Source of the DNA: Anaerocolumna sp047777345 | GTDB lineage: Bacteria; Bacillota; Clostridia; Lachnospirales; Lachnospiraceae | Assembly (NCBI GenBank): GCA_047777345.1 | Contig: JBKEEJ010000007.1 | Span: 1 to 64,000 of the forward strand | Length of the DNA stretch: 64,000 nt | Reading direction: 5' to 3' | Position numbers and translations under genes: made by a program | Shown: positions 34,996-43,874 of the stretch, in pieces | Layout of the letters: every line of letters begins with the position of its first letter | Position numbering within the stretch: position 1 is the stretch's first letter | Notes under the pieces: model-generated | The model's database searches: none | The model's input: the letters and a program-made list of their open reading frames with translations, nothing else | Told to the model about the DNA's origin: nothing

Positions 34996-35745
34996 ATGGA
35001 CAAAATTCATATAGAAAATCTGGATTTATATTACGGCGATTTTCAGGCGCTGAAAAAAATCAACCTGAATATAAAAGCAAATGAGGTTACAGCCTTCATC
35101 GGGCCATCAGGTTGCGGAAAATCTACGCTTTTAAAATGCCTGAACCGAATGAATGACCTTGTTGAAGGTTGCAGAATAACTGGTAAGGTTCTGCTTGACG
35201 GCGAGAACATCTATGGTGATATAGACATCAACCTACTGCGAAAACGGGTGGGAATGGTTTTCCAAAAGCCCAATCCTTTTCCTATGAGTGTGTATGATAA
35301 TGTGGCATTTGGGCCACGTACACATGGCATAAAATCAAAAATTAAACTGGACGATATAGTGGAACGGTCGCTCCGGCAGGCCGCAATATGGGATGAATTA
35401 AAGAGCCGCTTAAAAAAGAGTGCTTTGGAACTCTCTGGTGGTCAGCAGCAAAGACTCTGTATTGCGAGGGCATTGGCGGTACAGCCGGAAGTTTTATTGA
35501 TGGATGAACCTACGTCAGCTTTGGATCCTATCTCAACATCCAAAATCGAAGACCTTGTTGTTGAGTTGAAGAATGATTATACTATTATTATAGTTACCCA
35601 TAATATGCAACAGGCTGTACGCATTGCAGATAGCGTAGCATTTTTTTTAAATGGAGAAGTGATAGAATATGCAAGAGCGGAGAAACTGTTCTATATGCCA
35701 CAGGATAAACGCACAGAGGACTATATAACCGGGAGGTTTGGGTAA
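34996..35745 (+). CDS. pstB: Phosphate ABC transporter ATPase PstB
   Basis: This 249-residue ATPase powers PstCA. Walker A GPSGCGKST (about residues 36-44), Q-loop VFQKPNPFPMS, signature LSGGQQQRL and Walker B VLLMDEPTSALDP with the switch His in VTHNM are all present. The length is normal. Its stop overlaps the phoU start (TAATG). Confidence 0.97.
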   Translation: MDKIHIENLDLYYGDFQALKKINLNIKANEVTAFIGPSGCGKSTLLKCLNRMNDLVEGCRITGKVLLDGENIYGDIDINLLRKRVGMVFQKPNPFPMSVYDNVAFGPRTHGIKSKIKLDDIVERSLRQAAIWDELKSRLKKSALELSGGQQQRLCIARALAVQPEVLLMDEPTSALDPISTSKIEDLVVELKNDYTIIIVTHNMQQAVRIADSVAFFLNGEVIEYARAEKLFYMPQDKRTEDYITGRFG

Positions 35746-36395
35746 TGAGAAATAAATTTGATGAACAACTGGACCATTTAAAGACTCAGGTGATACAGAT
35801 GGGTGCATTGTGCGAAGAAGCCATAGCAAGTGCAACAAAAGCGCTTATCAACGGAGATATAGAACTTGCCAAAAAAGTAATAACTACAGATGAGGACATA
35901 GACCATAAGGAAAAGGAGATTGAAAGCATCTGTCTCAAATTGCTTCTCCAGTATCAGCCGGTTGCCAGGGATTTGCGGCAGATTTCTTCTGCTCTAAAGA
36001 TGATAACAGATATGGAGCGAATTGGAGACCAAGCTGCAGATATTTCAGAAATTATCATGCTTGCAAATATAAAGGCTGCAAATAACACAAGTCATATAGC
36101 AGACATGGCAAAGGCTACGATAAAAATGGTTACCGACAGTATTGATGCGTATGTCCAACAGAATTTAAAACTTGCAAAAGCGGTAATAGATTACGATGAT
36201 GTAGTAGACAATCTGTTTAATGATGTAAAAGCGGATATGATTAGGCTGATTAATGAAGATACTGAAAATGGCGAATTTGCTATTGACCTGATAATGATTT
36301 CCAAATACTTCGAACGAATAGGTGATCATGCTACGAACATCGCAGAATGGGTCGTATTTTCCATTACCGGCAAGTATGTGGAGGAAGAACAATGA
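35745..36395 (+). CDS. phoU: Phosphate signalling regulator PhoU
   Basis: PhoU links Pst transport to the PhoR kinase and dampens phosphate uptake. The 216-residue all-helical protein has the two PhoU repeats with metal-binding E/DxxxD patterns (ERIGDQAADI and ERIGDHATNI, about residues 87 and 190). It is coupled to pstB upstream and the response regulator downstream (ATGA at 36392). Confidence 0.95.
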   Translation: MRNKFDEQLDHLKTQVIQMGALCEEAIASATKALINGDIELAKKVITTDEDIDHKEKEIESICLKLLLQYQPVARDLRQISSALKMITDMERIGDQAADISEIIMLANIKAANNTSHIADMAKATIKMVTDSIDAYVQQNLKLAKAVIDYDDVVDNLFNDVKADMIRLINEDTENGEFAIDLIMISKYFERIGDHATNIAEWVVFSITGKYVEEEQ

Positions 36396-37066
36396 TCTAT
36401 TGTGTAGAGGACGATAGAAGCATTCGGGAGCTTGTCATATATGCACTGAAATCCATTGGTTATGAAGCTATTGGTTTTGACAAAGCTGAGCCATTTTATA
36501 AAGAATTGGAAAATAAGCTACCCGATTTAGTATTGCTTGATATCATGTTGCCCGGCGAAGATGGTATTAAAATATTGAAAAAACTAAAGGCATCATCGAA
36601 ACTACGGCATATTCCGGTAATCATGCTTACTGCAAAAAGCGCAGAATATGACAAGGTTTTAGGGCTGGACAGTGGAGCAGATGATTATATTACCAAGCCT
36701 TTTGGTATTATGGAGTTCCTTTCCCGTGTCAAAGCAGTTCTCAGAAGATCAGGAAATGTAAGTAATTCATCTGAAATATCTGTTGGACAGCTAACGATGT
36801 ATATTGACAAGCATGTTGTTATAGCAGACGGGAAAGAGGTTGCTCTTACGTTCAAAGAATTTGAGCTTCTGAAATATTTGATGGAAAATGCTGGCATTGT
36901 GCTGACAAGGGATAAGCTCCTGGAGGAAGTATGGGGATATGAATATGAAGGCGAAACTCGTACTTTGGATGTGCATATCCGTACCCTGCGGCAGAAGCTT
37001 GGAGAAGCGGGAGCGATTATTGAGACGGTGAGAGGGGTTGGCTATAAGATCGGAGGAAAGGCATGA
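36392..37066 (+). CDS. phoP: Response regulator PhoP/PhoB
   Basis: This 224-residue OmpR-type regulator has receiver residues EDD near 5-7, phospho-acceptor Asp in LVLLDIMLPGEDG (about 51), T and K in MLTAKS and YITKPFG, and a C-terminal winged helix with GETRTLDVHIRTLRQKLG. The start at 36392 overlaps the phoU stop (ATGA); the longer frame from 36347 adds out-of-family residues. It is predicted to bind the hexamers upstream of pstS. Confidence 0.93.
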   Translation: MIYCVEDDRSIRELVIYALKSIGYEAIGFDKAEPFYKELENKLPDLVLLDIMLPGEDGIKILKKLKASSKLRHIPVIMLTAKSAEYDKVLGLDSGADDYITKPFGIMEFLSRVKAVLRRSGNVSNSSEISVGQLTMYIDKHVVIADGKEVALTFKEFELLKYLMENAGIVLTRDKLLEEVWGYEYEGETRTLDVHIRTLRQKLGEAGAIIETVRGVGYKIGGKA

Positions 37067-38733
37067 AAAAGAGTATTTATAAAAGCATGATGGTATTGGC
37101 CCTTACAACTATTTTACTTACCTCGTTTCTTATAACCGGAGTGATGTACCGGGCATTCTATCTCAGGATGCAGCAAGAAATCAGGAATGAAGCCATTTTT
37201 ATATCATCCGCTTACAATCTAATCGGACAAGAGTTCTTTTCCCGCTTTGCTGATCAAGAAAACTCCAGCAGAATCACTTGGGTAGCAAGTGACGGTACTG
37301 TTTTGTTTGATAATTTCACTGATGCAGAACAGATGGAAAATCACCTCAATAGGCCGGAAATTGCCGATGCGTTGAAAAACGGATTTGGTGAAGCAGTTCA
37401 CCTTTCTAAAACTCTAGGAACTCAGACCTTTTATTGGGCTGTCCGACTTAATGACGGCACAGTCCTAAGAGTATCAGCCACGACTAATAGTGTTTTTAAA
37501 TCTGTTTTAGGTTTTTTTCCGTATGTCGCTTTAATCACATTGATGGTTATCTTGCTGACCATGATCATTGCCAACCTGTTGACGAAAAAAATCTTTCTTC
37601 CTTTGAACAATTTAAATTTGGAGGATCCGTTGTCCAATGATGTCTATGACGAATTGTCTCCATTGCTAATTCGCATGGCTAAACAAAATGATCAGATTAA
37701 AAGTCAGTTCAAAAAACTGAAAGAGCAGAAGGAAGAGTTTAATGCAATTACGGAGAATATTAGAGAGGGAATCATAGTTTTAAACAACAAAGGCTTGATA
37801 TTATTCATAAACAAAAGTGCCGCAGACATATTCAATGTCAGTACTCAGGATATAATTAACAAGCATATATTAACACTTGATCGAAGCATAACTCTTCAAA
37901 AGGCAATAGAGACAGCTATGGGAGGGCATTTATTTGAGGATATATTTGCCATAGGTGAAAATTCTTTTAATTTACTGGCTAGCCCTGTTAAGGATGAAGT
38001 GGTTGTCAAAGGAGTTATTCTGTTTATATTGGATGTAACAGAAAAACAATCCGCCGAAAAAATGCGCCGTGAGTTTGCCGCTAATGTGTCGCATGAACTT
38101 AAAACGCCTCTCACCTCCATTTTAGGTTACGCAGAGCTTATGAAAAGCGGCATGGTAAAACCTGAAGACATTTCCGAGTTTTCCGACCGCATATACAACG
38201 AAGCAAGGCATCTCATAGACTTGATAGAAGATGTGATACGGATCTCCAGACTGGATGAAAAAAATGTTCAGCTCCCCTTTGAAGAGATTGATTTATTGGA
38301 ATTGGCAAAAGAAACAGTCGGCAGATTATCTTCCCTTGCACAGCAGAAACGGATAAAGCTATCAGTCGGCGGTGATAACGCGATCATTTTTGGTGTTAGA
38401 CAAATTCTGGAGGAGATGATCTATAATCTTTGTGATAACGCAATCAAATACAATTATGAAAACGGCAAGGTTGATGTAAATGTAAAAACTTTCTCCGACC
38501 AGGTTGTACTAACCGTAGCCGATAATGGCTTTGGCATTCCGAGGGAGCACCAAAGCCGCGTGTTTGAACGCTTTTATAGAATTGACAAGTCCCATTCAAG
38601 GGAAACCGGTGGAACTGGTCTGGGCCTTTCTATTGTAAAGCACAGTGCCGAATTCCATAATGCAAAGATTCGATTGATGAGCAAGCCTGGAAAGGGTACA
38701 ACGATTACAGTTATATTTAGTCGTGAACAATAG
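37063..38733 (+). CDS. phoR: Phosphate sensor histidine kinase PhoR
   Basis: This 556-residue membrane kinase has transmembrane segments at about 8-28 and 150-172 flanking an extracytoplasmic domain, then a PAS domain (ITENIREGIIVLNNKGLILFINKSA, about 225-250), HisKA with the phospho-His in FAANVSHELKTPLTS (about 343), and a HATPase with DNAIKYN, DNGFGIP and GTGLGLSIVKH. It overlaps phoP by 4 bases (ATGA) and ends the operon. No clear terminator follows; repeat B begins 22 bases later. Confidence 0.95.
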   Translation: MKKSIYKSMMVLALTTILLTSFLITGVMYRAFYLRMQQEIRNEAIFISSAYNLIGQEFFSRFADQENSSRITWVASDGTVLFDNFTDAEQMENHLNRPEIADALKNGFGEAVHLSKTLGTQTFYWAVRLNDGTVLRVSATTNSVFKSVLGFFPYVALITLMVILLTMIIANLLTKKIFLPLNNLNLEDPLSNDVYDELSPLLIRMAKQNDQIKSQFKKLKEQKEEFNAITENIREGIIVLNNKGLILFINKSAADIFNVSTQDIINKHILTLDRSITLQKAIETAMGGHLFEDIFAIGENSFNLLASPVKDEVVVKGVILFILDVTEKQSAEKMRREFAANVSHELKTPLTSILGYAELMKSGMVKPEDISEFSDRIYNEARHLIDLIEDVIRISRLDEKNVQLPFEEIDLLELAKETVGRLSSLAQQKRIKLSVGGDNAIIFGVRQILEEMIYNLCDNAIKYNYENGKVDVNVKTFSDQVVLTVADNGFGIPREHQSRVFERFYRIDKSHSRETGGTGLGLSIVKHSAEFHNAKIRLMSKPGKGTTITVIFSREQ

Positions 38734-38755
38734 AACCGAATAGCACGGTGTTTTG

Positions 38756-38890
38756 TTGATATGTTTCCGCATACCTAGAATTTTAAAAACAACCAAAAAC
38801 CATTGACATGTTCCCGTAAACGTAAGGTTCAAAAAATCAGCCTAAGGCATCAATCCAAGCGGCTCGGGCCATGTAGAAACAGTTGTAATG
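38756..38890. repeat. Intergenic repeat family B, copy 2
   Basis: TTGATATGTTTCCGCATAC at the start and CCATTGACATGTTCCCG at 38800-38816 align with copy 1 at 20071-20210, as do AGGCATCAATCCAAG and CCATGTAGAAAC. The two long copies are more than half identical over about 135 bases. It follows phoR directly. Confidence 0.65.
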
Positions 38891-39367
38891 ATGTGGAAAT
38901 AAGGGATAATAATTAAATACAAATCGATTTAATAAGCGGTTTTCAGACTTTTAGCAACATATTTTGAATTCTGAAGCCGCTTTAATAAGGATGAATAGGT
39001 TAAGGTTGAGACTATGGATTTGTGTTAATGTTAAACTATTCTTAATAGTTTCCTCATAAATTCCTGATGCAAAACAAAATCTTGTTTTTAATTCAGTAAA
39101 ACAGAGATTTATGGTATAATTAGAAAGATAGCAATTTACTAGTACTTTAAATATTAATAAAGAGTAGGTTTGTGCATTGATAAACAAAAGCACTTTTTCA
39201 AGAGATGCTTATGGACATGGACTTGAAAACAAGAACAATGGAGCGGTGCAAATATTGGACAATTTAGTAAAAAAATTTATTGCTATTACAGGTTTGAACA
39301 ATAAGGTGAATAGAACTCGAGGATTTAGACAGGAGAATCATTCCCTTGTCTAGAGAAAGGATGACAT
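38891..39367 (+). other. Gap after phoR with a possible small gene
   Basis: At 38932-38985 an imperfect inverted repeat (TTAATAAGCGGTTTT ... GAAGCCGCTTTAATAAG) could act as the terminator of the pho operon. From TTG 39177 to TAG 39353 there is a 58-codon open frame (NKSTFSRDAYGHGLENKNNG and on) with a weak AAGAG upstream. I do not recognise it; it may be a leader peptide or remnant ahead of the methyltransferase. Otherwise nothing is visible. Confidence 0.35.
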
Positions 39368-40078
39368 ATGAATATCAGTAATTATAAAAAGTATATTTCG
39401 GCAGAAACAATGATGGGACCAAACTGCGTAAGGCTTCTTGGAGAGTTATTCGACAAATATCCTTTGCAACTTATATCAGATGATTTAGTTCTTGATTTGG
39501 GATGCGGAACGGGGCTGACGAGTCTTGTGATTGCAAAAGAGACTGGAGCAAAGGTCTATGCAAATGACCTCTGGGTAAGTGCAGAAGAAAATGGGAAACG
39601 ATTTGCCGAATGGGGAATTTATGGACAGGTAACACCTATATGCGAAGATGCGAATAATTTGCATTTTAATGAAAGGCAATTCAATGCTTTGGTTAGCATT
39701 GATTCATATCATTATTTTGCAGGTGAGCAGGGATTTTTCCAAGAAAAAATTCTTCCATTTATGAAAGATGGTGGAGTGATTTTAATTGGTATTCCTGGCT
39801 TGAAGGATGAATACTCAGGCCGCTCCGAAGAACTTCTATCCGATTGGCTTGGTAAGGAAGCCTATATGTTTAAAAGTCCAAAACACTGGAAAAAGCTTAT
39901 TGGCAGCCATGACAGAATTGAATCAGTGGTAACATGGGAAATGGCTTGCTTTGAAGAAGCATGGAATGAGTGGCTTGGAATTGATAATGAGTATGCACAC
40001 AGCGACAGGCAATACTTTGAAACAATTATCAAGCCTTATACTTGCTTTGTTGGTATATATGTAAAGTTAAAAAGGTAA
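39368..40078 (+). CDS. SAM-dependent methyltransferase
   Basis: This 236-residue class I methyltransferase has motif I LVLDLGCGTGLTSL (about residues 41-54), an acidic end of strand 2 in VYANDLW, and a motif IV-like SIDSYHYFAGE. GAAAGGATGAC precedes the ATG. The layout resembles small-molecule methyltransferases of the UbiE/cyclopropane synthase type; a substrate cannot be inferred. It stands alone between repeat B and a 60-bp inverted-repeat element. Confidence 0.85.
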   Translation: MNISNYKKYISAETMMGPNCVRLLGELFDKYPLQLISDDLVLDLGCGTGLTSLVIAKETGAKVYANDLWVSAEENGKRFAEWGIYGQVTPICEDANNLHFNERQFNALVSIDSYHYFAGEQGFFQEKILPFMKDGGVILIGIPGLKDEYSGRSEELLSDWLGKEAYMFKSPKHWKKLIGSHDRIESVVTWEMACFEEAWNEWLGIDNEYAHSDRQYFETIIKPYTCFVGIYVKLKR

Positions 40079-40140
40079 TGGAAGGCTAATCTGGAACTTT
40101 GAAAACAATGGATTTTTTATTGTTTGCAGGAACATATCAA

Positions 40141-40200
40141 CTACCCTGAAAATTAATAGTTTAGTTACCAGATTAGATAACTGCTTTTTTTCAGGGGTAG
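40141..40200. repeat. 60-bp segment with terminal inverted repeats
   Basis: CTACCCTGAAAA at 40141-40152 and TTTTCAGGGGTAG at 40188-40200 pair over 12 bp with one bulge. The ends are precise, and the sequence between is AT-rich. It may be a hairpin terminator for the methyltransferase gene or a tiny MITE-like insertion. The rest of the gap 40079-40432 shows a possible coding scrap (GTHEVLHFHVQGTQKFAFV, 40351-40410) and nothing else. Confidence 0.5.
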
Positions 40201-40432
40201 AGGATAAAGGATAGATGTAAAATATCCTATTGTAATATTTAGTTCGGGTCAGAAAACCCATCATATTTTGGGTAAGTGGATGATACTTTCTAAGTTGAAG
40301 TCTATACTGCATGTGATAATCAGTACGCACTCTATGTAATTAGGCAGGACTTATGGTACGCATGAGGTGCTGCATTTTCATGTTCAAGGAACGCAGAAAT
40401 TTGCCTTTGTATGTTAAGAGAATAAACAGTTC

Positions 40433-40479
40433 TTGACAGGTATTCCTTATTCATTTATAATTAACTATATAGTTAGTTA
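40433..40479 (+). promoter_or_regulatory. tetR promoter with operator
   Basis: TTGACA (40433-40438), 17-base spacer and TATAAT (40456-40461) form a near-consensus sigma-A promoter. Directly downstream lies TAACTATATAGTTAGTTA (40462-40479), whose core TAACTA-N2-TAGTTA is a perfect palindrome. The same core precedes the hydrolase gene at 41141, so it is the likely TetR operator and indicates autorepression. Confidence 0.8.
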
Positions 40480-40498
40480 GACTTATTGGAGGTACTTT

Positions 40499-41122
40499 AT
40501 GAATAAACGAGATGCAGCGGAAACTAAGGCAAGGATTTTATCAACAGCTGAGAAATTATTCTCCGAGGTTGGTTTTGACAAGGCTCGAGTTGACGATATA
40601 GCTAAAGAAGCAGGTGTAAACAAAGCTCTGATTTACTATTATTTTGAGAGCAAGGATGAAATACTCAAGACATTGTTCTCCAGCCTTGTGGAAGATGCCA
40701 AGCGGATGCTGGTAGAAACTGTGGAGAAAGCTTCGGATGTTCTTAATGAAGATAATTATAAAGTTCTCTTTGATATATATATCCGCTTTATAATGGAGAA
40801 AAGAAAGATCTTAAAAGTTGCCATTGCTGAATCAGTCAAAGAGTCATCAAGTATTTCAGTAGTTATGGAATTGGGGAACCTGATAATTAATGCTGAAATC
40901 GAAAGTATCCGTAAAGCATGTGAATCGAAAGGGCTCAATTATCCCGAAGATAAGAAGAAAATACTTGTGACGGAATTTTTTACCGGATTGATGCCGTTTA
41001 TATGCTTCGCTTTATTTGAGGATCAATGGGAGTCATATTATCATATCAGTGAAAAAGAACTATGCGAATATTTTTATGAGGCATTTAAGAAAACGCATTT
41101 AGCTGCCCATTTGCCAAAGTAA
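40499..41122 (+). CDS. TetR family transcriptional regulator
   Basis: This 207-residue regulator has the TetR N-terminal helix-turn-helix (TKARILSTAEKLFSEVGFDKARVDDIAKEAG is the signature region; recognition helix VNKALIYYYFESKDE) and a helical ligand-binding C-terminal domain. TGGAGG precedes the start. Matching palindromes in front of its own gene and of the hydrolase at 41183 indicate that it controls itself and the two hydrolases. The inducer is unknown, perhaps a substrate of the hydrolases. Confidence 0.93.
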   Translation: MNKRDAAETKARILSTAEKLFSEVGFDKARVDDIAKEAGVNKALIYYYFESKDEILKTLFSSLVEDAKRMLVETVEKASDVLNEDNYKVLFDIYIRFIMEKRKILKVAIAESVKESSSISVVMELGNLIINAEIESIRKACESKGLNYPEDKKKILVTEFFTGLMPFICFALFEDQWESYYHISEKELCEYFYEAFKKTHLAAHLPK

Positions 41123-41129
41123 TTTTTTT

Positions 41130-41161
41130 TTGAACCGTATTAACTAAGTAGTTAGTATAAT
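41130..41161 (+). promoter_or_regulatory. Promoter and TetR operator of the hydrolase operon
   Basis: TTGAAC (41130-41135) and TAGTAT (41153-41158) at 17 bases spacing form a promoter. The palindrome TAACTAAGTAGTTAGTA (41141-41157) fills the spacer and -10. It shares TAACTA-N2-TAGTTAGT with the site before tetR, so a bound repressor would block RNA polymerase. Confidence 0.78.
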
Positions 41162-41182
41162 AAAATAAAAGGAGGTTCCTGA

Positions 41183-42412
41183 ATGGAGAAAAATGAAAGG
41201 ATTAACAAGCTTCTGGAAGAAACTAAAGAGGTGATCGATCCACACAGACAATTCTATAGGGTAAGATTCGATGACAACAGCATGGATTTTACATTTCAGT
41301 GGATGCTTGGTGCTATTCGGAACGGTGGCGGTGATATAGGCGAAATGTTTTACACCGCTGCTCAGATCGAAGACTACAATCCGGACAGCTGGGCTTTGGA
41401 GTGGCCGAAAATAGCGGAAAGAGTTGAGAAGCGGGCAGAAGCCGCAGAATCTTGTAGTCATTTTATAAGTGCCCGGGAATTCTATCAAAAAGCAGCCTGC
41501 TATTATCGTGCCGCCCTTACAGCGTTGTCGCCGCAAAAACCTGAGTTTTTAAAGCTATATGAAAAATCACTGTCATGTTTTTCAAAGGCTGGAACCATGT
41601 TCGAACCTCAATTTGAGATGGTCAAGATACCTTTTGAAAATACATATCTTCCAGGAGTTTATATCAGGGCTTCAAAAAGCCAAAGCAAAATGAAAACTAT
41701 TATTGCTATAGGAGGAGCAGAAACCTTTTTCATTGATCTTTATTTTCATATCGCGCCATCCGCATTGAGGCGAGGATATAACTTTATAACAGTTGATATA
41801 CCCGGACAGGGTATCTTGCCTTTGGAATGTCAATTCTTCAGACCGGATACGGAGAAACCTATCGGGGCGATTATCGATTTTATCCTGAACAAGCCGGAAG
41901 TAGATGAGAAGCGGATTGCCGTATATGGGATAAGCGGAGGCGGATACTACGTGCCTCGTGCATCTGCTTATGATAAAAGAATCAAAGCATGCATTTCAAA
42001 CTGCGCAGTAACGGATATCGGCAAAATAATGGGTGAAATGGCTATCCAAAATCAGAAAGCCGCATCTGCCGGTATAAAAATGTCACCCTTTAATATTAGA
42101 ATGTTTCAGATTATGGCTTGGAGACATGGTGTTTCAATGGATAACATCCCGGGATTACTGGAAAAGACACGCGATTTTGAGTTTGATCCTTCATTGATTA
42201 CCTGCCCTGTAATGAACATATGCAGTAATGGAGAATACCTTAACCCGGCGACCAGGGCTATGGAAGATTATTATATGAAGGCTTTGCCAAATCCGAACAA
42301 AAAAATGATTATAGCTCCCTTTGAAGATGGCGGAGGAACACATTGCCTGGGAGAAAATACCGGTCTTTTAAGCGCTTTGTTATTTGATTGGCTTGATGAG
42401 GTATTTGCCTGA
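41183..42412 (+). CDS. Alpha/beta hydrolase, FrsA-like (409 aa)
   Basis: This 409-residue protein has a helical N-terminal part (about 1-130) and an alpha/beta hydrolase domain with oxyanion region TIIAIGGAETFF, nucleophile elbow VYGISGGGYY (Ser about residue 254) and a late GGGTHCLGEN with the probable catalytic His. It resembles the DUF1100/FrsA and 2,6-dihydropseudooxynicotine hydrolase group. The start has AAAGGAGG. It is the first gene of the TetR-controlled unit; the next gene is a paralogue. The substrate is unknown. Confidence 0.88.
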   Translation: MEKNERINKLLEETKEVIDPHRQFYRVRFDDNSMDFTFQWMLGAIRNGGGDIGEMFYTAAQIEDYNPDSWALEWPKIAERVEKRAEAAESCSHFISAREFYQKAACYYRAALTALSPQKPEFLKLYEKSLSCFSKAGTMFEPQFEMVKIPFENTYLPGVYIRASKSQSKMKTIIAIGGAETFFIDLYFHIAPSALRRGYNFITVDIPGQGILPLECQFFRPDTEKPIGAIIDFILNKPEVDEKRIAVYGISGGGYYVPRASAYDKRIKACISNCAVTDIGKIMGEMAIQNQKAASAGIKMSPFNIRMFQIMAWRHGVSMDNIPGLLEKTRDFEFDPSLITCPVMNICSNGEYLNPATRAMEDYYMKALPNPNKKMIIAPFEDGGGTHCLGENTGLLSALLFDWLDEVFA

Positions 42413-42444
42413 ATCTATCAATTGAAAATATGGTGGTGGCTGAT

Positions 42445-43611
42445 ATGACAAGTAAACTTAAAACCAAAATTCCTGTGGGTTATTTTCATTTCCATGATGA
42501 TGTAGGCCTCAATTTTCAGTTCAACCGGGCGTTGGTCAACCAGTGTCCCATGGATGAAATGATGGAAGCGGCTCAGAATATAAAAACGTATGCGGATGTC
42601 AAAGATGTCATGACTGTTTTGGCCGAAAAGGCTCTGGCTGAAGGACGGATCCTGAACGCATCATTTTATTGCCGTTTTGCTGAGTTTTTCTGTTTTGGGG
42701 ACAGCGCTGAAAAAAAGCGGCTGTTTGATCAGTTTATACAGCTTTTTTATAAATCATTGGAAGCCGATATGATCGAACGTCATAAAATCGAATATCCGGG
42801 TGGTTTTCTGAAAGCCATACGGGTCAAACCCGAAGGATTAAAAACAGGAACGGTGGTTGTACATGGCGGCGGCGATTCATTTGTCGAAGAATTCTACCTT
42901 TCTGTCAGGGGACTTATTGATGAAGGGTTTGAAGTTATTATGTTTGAAGGACCCGGGCAGGGTGAACCATTGCAGAAATATGATATCAGGATGACCCATG
43001 AGTGGGAAAAACCAACGAAAGCAGTGCTTGATTATTTTAATCTTGATAACGTAACGCTTGTTGGTATTTCCCTTGGCGGTTATTTTGCCTTGCGCGCTGC
43101 CGCATTCGAGAAGAGAATCAGGCGGGTAATCGCATGGGATGTGGTATATGATTTTTTCGAGTGCGTTATGGGTAGAAACGGAATGTTGAAATATTACATA
43201 ATTAACACTCTAGTATCAATTAATGCAAAACCAGTCATAAATTACATTGCCCGCAGGCAAATGCGGGGTAAAGAAATGGAAAAATGGATTTATGACCAGA
43301 TGATGTATACGTTTGGAGCCGAAACACCGTTTGATTATCTGAAAACCCTGAAAAGATACAGGTGCACAAAAGATATCTCAAGCAGAGTGTCACAGGATGT
43401 GCTTCTTTTGGCCGGAGCTGACGATCATATCATACCGGTAAGGATGTACAATCGGCAGTTCAAAGCCCTTGTAAATGCCAGAAGCGTTGAAGGACGTATT
43501 TTTACAAAAGAAGACCATGCCTCAAATCATTGTCAGGTCGGCAATATAGGACTTACTTTGAACTATATGATTGGTTGGATAAATAGAAAAAGTTCTGAAA
43601 CAGTCACATGA
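42445..43611 (+). CDS. Alpha/beta hydrolase, FrsA-like (388 aa)
   Basis: This is a paralogue of the preceding gene with the same build: helical N-terminus, TVVVHGGGDSFVEEF, GPGQGEP, nucleophile elbow LVGISLGGYFALRAAA and catalytic Asp/His region (LLAGADDHIIP, KEDHASNHCQVG). I place the start at 42445 behind GGTGGTGG; ATG 42430 lacks a site. It lies 32 bases after the first hydrolase and probably shares its TetR-controlled promoter. Two divergent hydrolases under one repressor suggest a two-step or broad-range breakdown of esters or C-C bonded compounds. Confidence 0.87.
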   Translation: MTSKLKTKIPVGYFHFHDDVGLNFQFNRALVNQCPMDEMMEAAQNIKTYADVKDVMTVLAEKALAEGRILNASFYCRFAEFFCFGDSAEKKRLFDQFIQLFYKSLEADMIERHKIEYPGGFLKAIRVKPEGLKTGTVVVHGGGDSFVEEFYLSVRGLIDEGFEVIMFEGPGQGEPLQKYDIRMTHEWEKPTKAVLDYFNLDNVTLVGISLGGYFALRAAAFEKRIRRVIAWDVVYDFFECVMGRNGMLKYYIINTLVSINAKPVINYIARRQMRGKEMEKWIYDQMMYTFGAETPFDYLKTLKRYRCTKDISSRVSQDVLLLAGADDHIIPVRMYNRQFKALVNARSVEGRIFTKEDHASNHCQVGNIGLTLNYMIGWINRKSSETVT

Positions 43612-43750
43612 ATCGTGAAGCTATAAAATATTTCGTGTAAACAGTTGGTTTGGTTTGTCTCATTGAACCGTTTACTTTCCGATTCCCGAAAAAAGGTCTA
43701 TGAGAGCTATTCTAAATGTCTTAAATGTGATATAATAGTTGTCAGTGTTT

Positions 43751-43810
43751 GCTGGCAAAACAGGTTAGTTATCTGTCGGCTTTTTCGAGGCTGTGTTGTC
43801 AGCTGGACCT
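43751..43810. repeat. Diverged repeat A copy upstream of the DUF362 gene
   Basis: CAGGTTAGTTATCTGTCGGCTTTTTCGAGGCTGTG then TTGTCAGCTGGACCT follows the outline of the last two repeat A units (CAGGTTAG ... TTTTTGAGGTTGTG TGGTCAGATTGGATGT). It lies 65 bases before the DUF362 gene, again in front of a gene start. The remainder of the 263-base gap shows no gene. Confidence 0.45.
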
Positions 43811-43874
43811 TCGCCCTTGAATAAATAGGTGAATATAGATTGGCAATAATTTCATTAAAAGGAGCGAGCTATAA

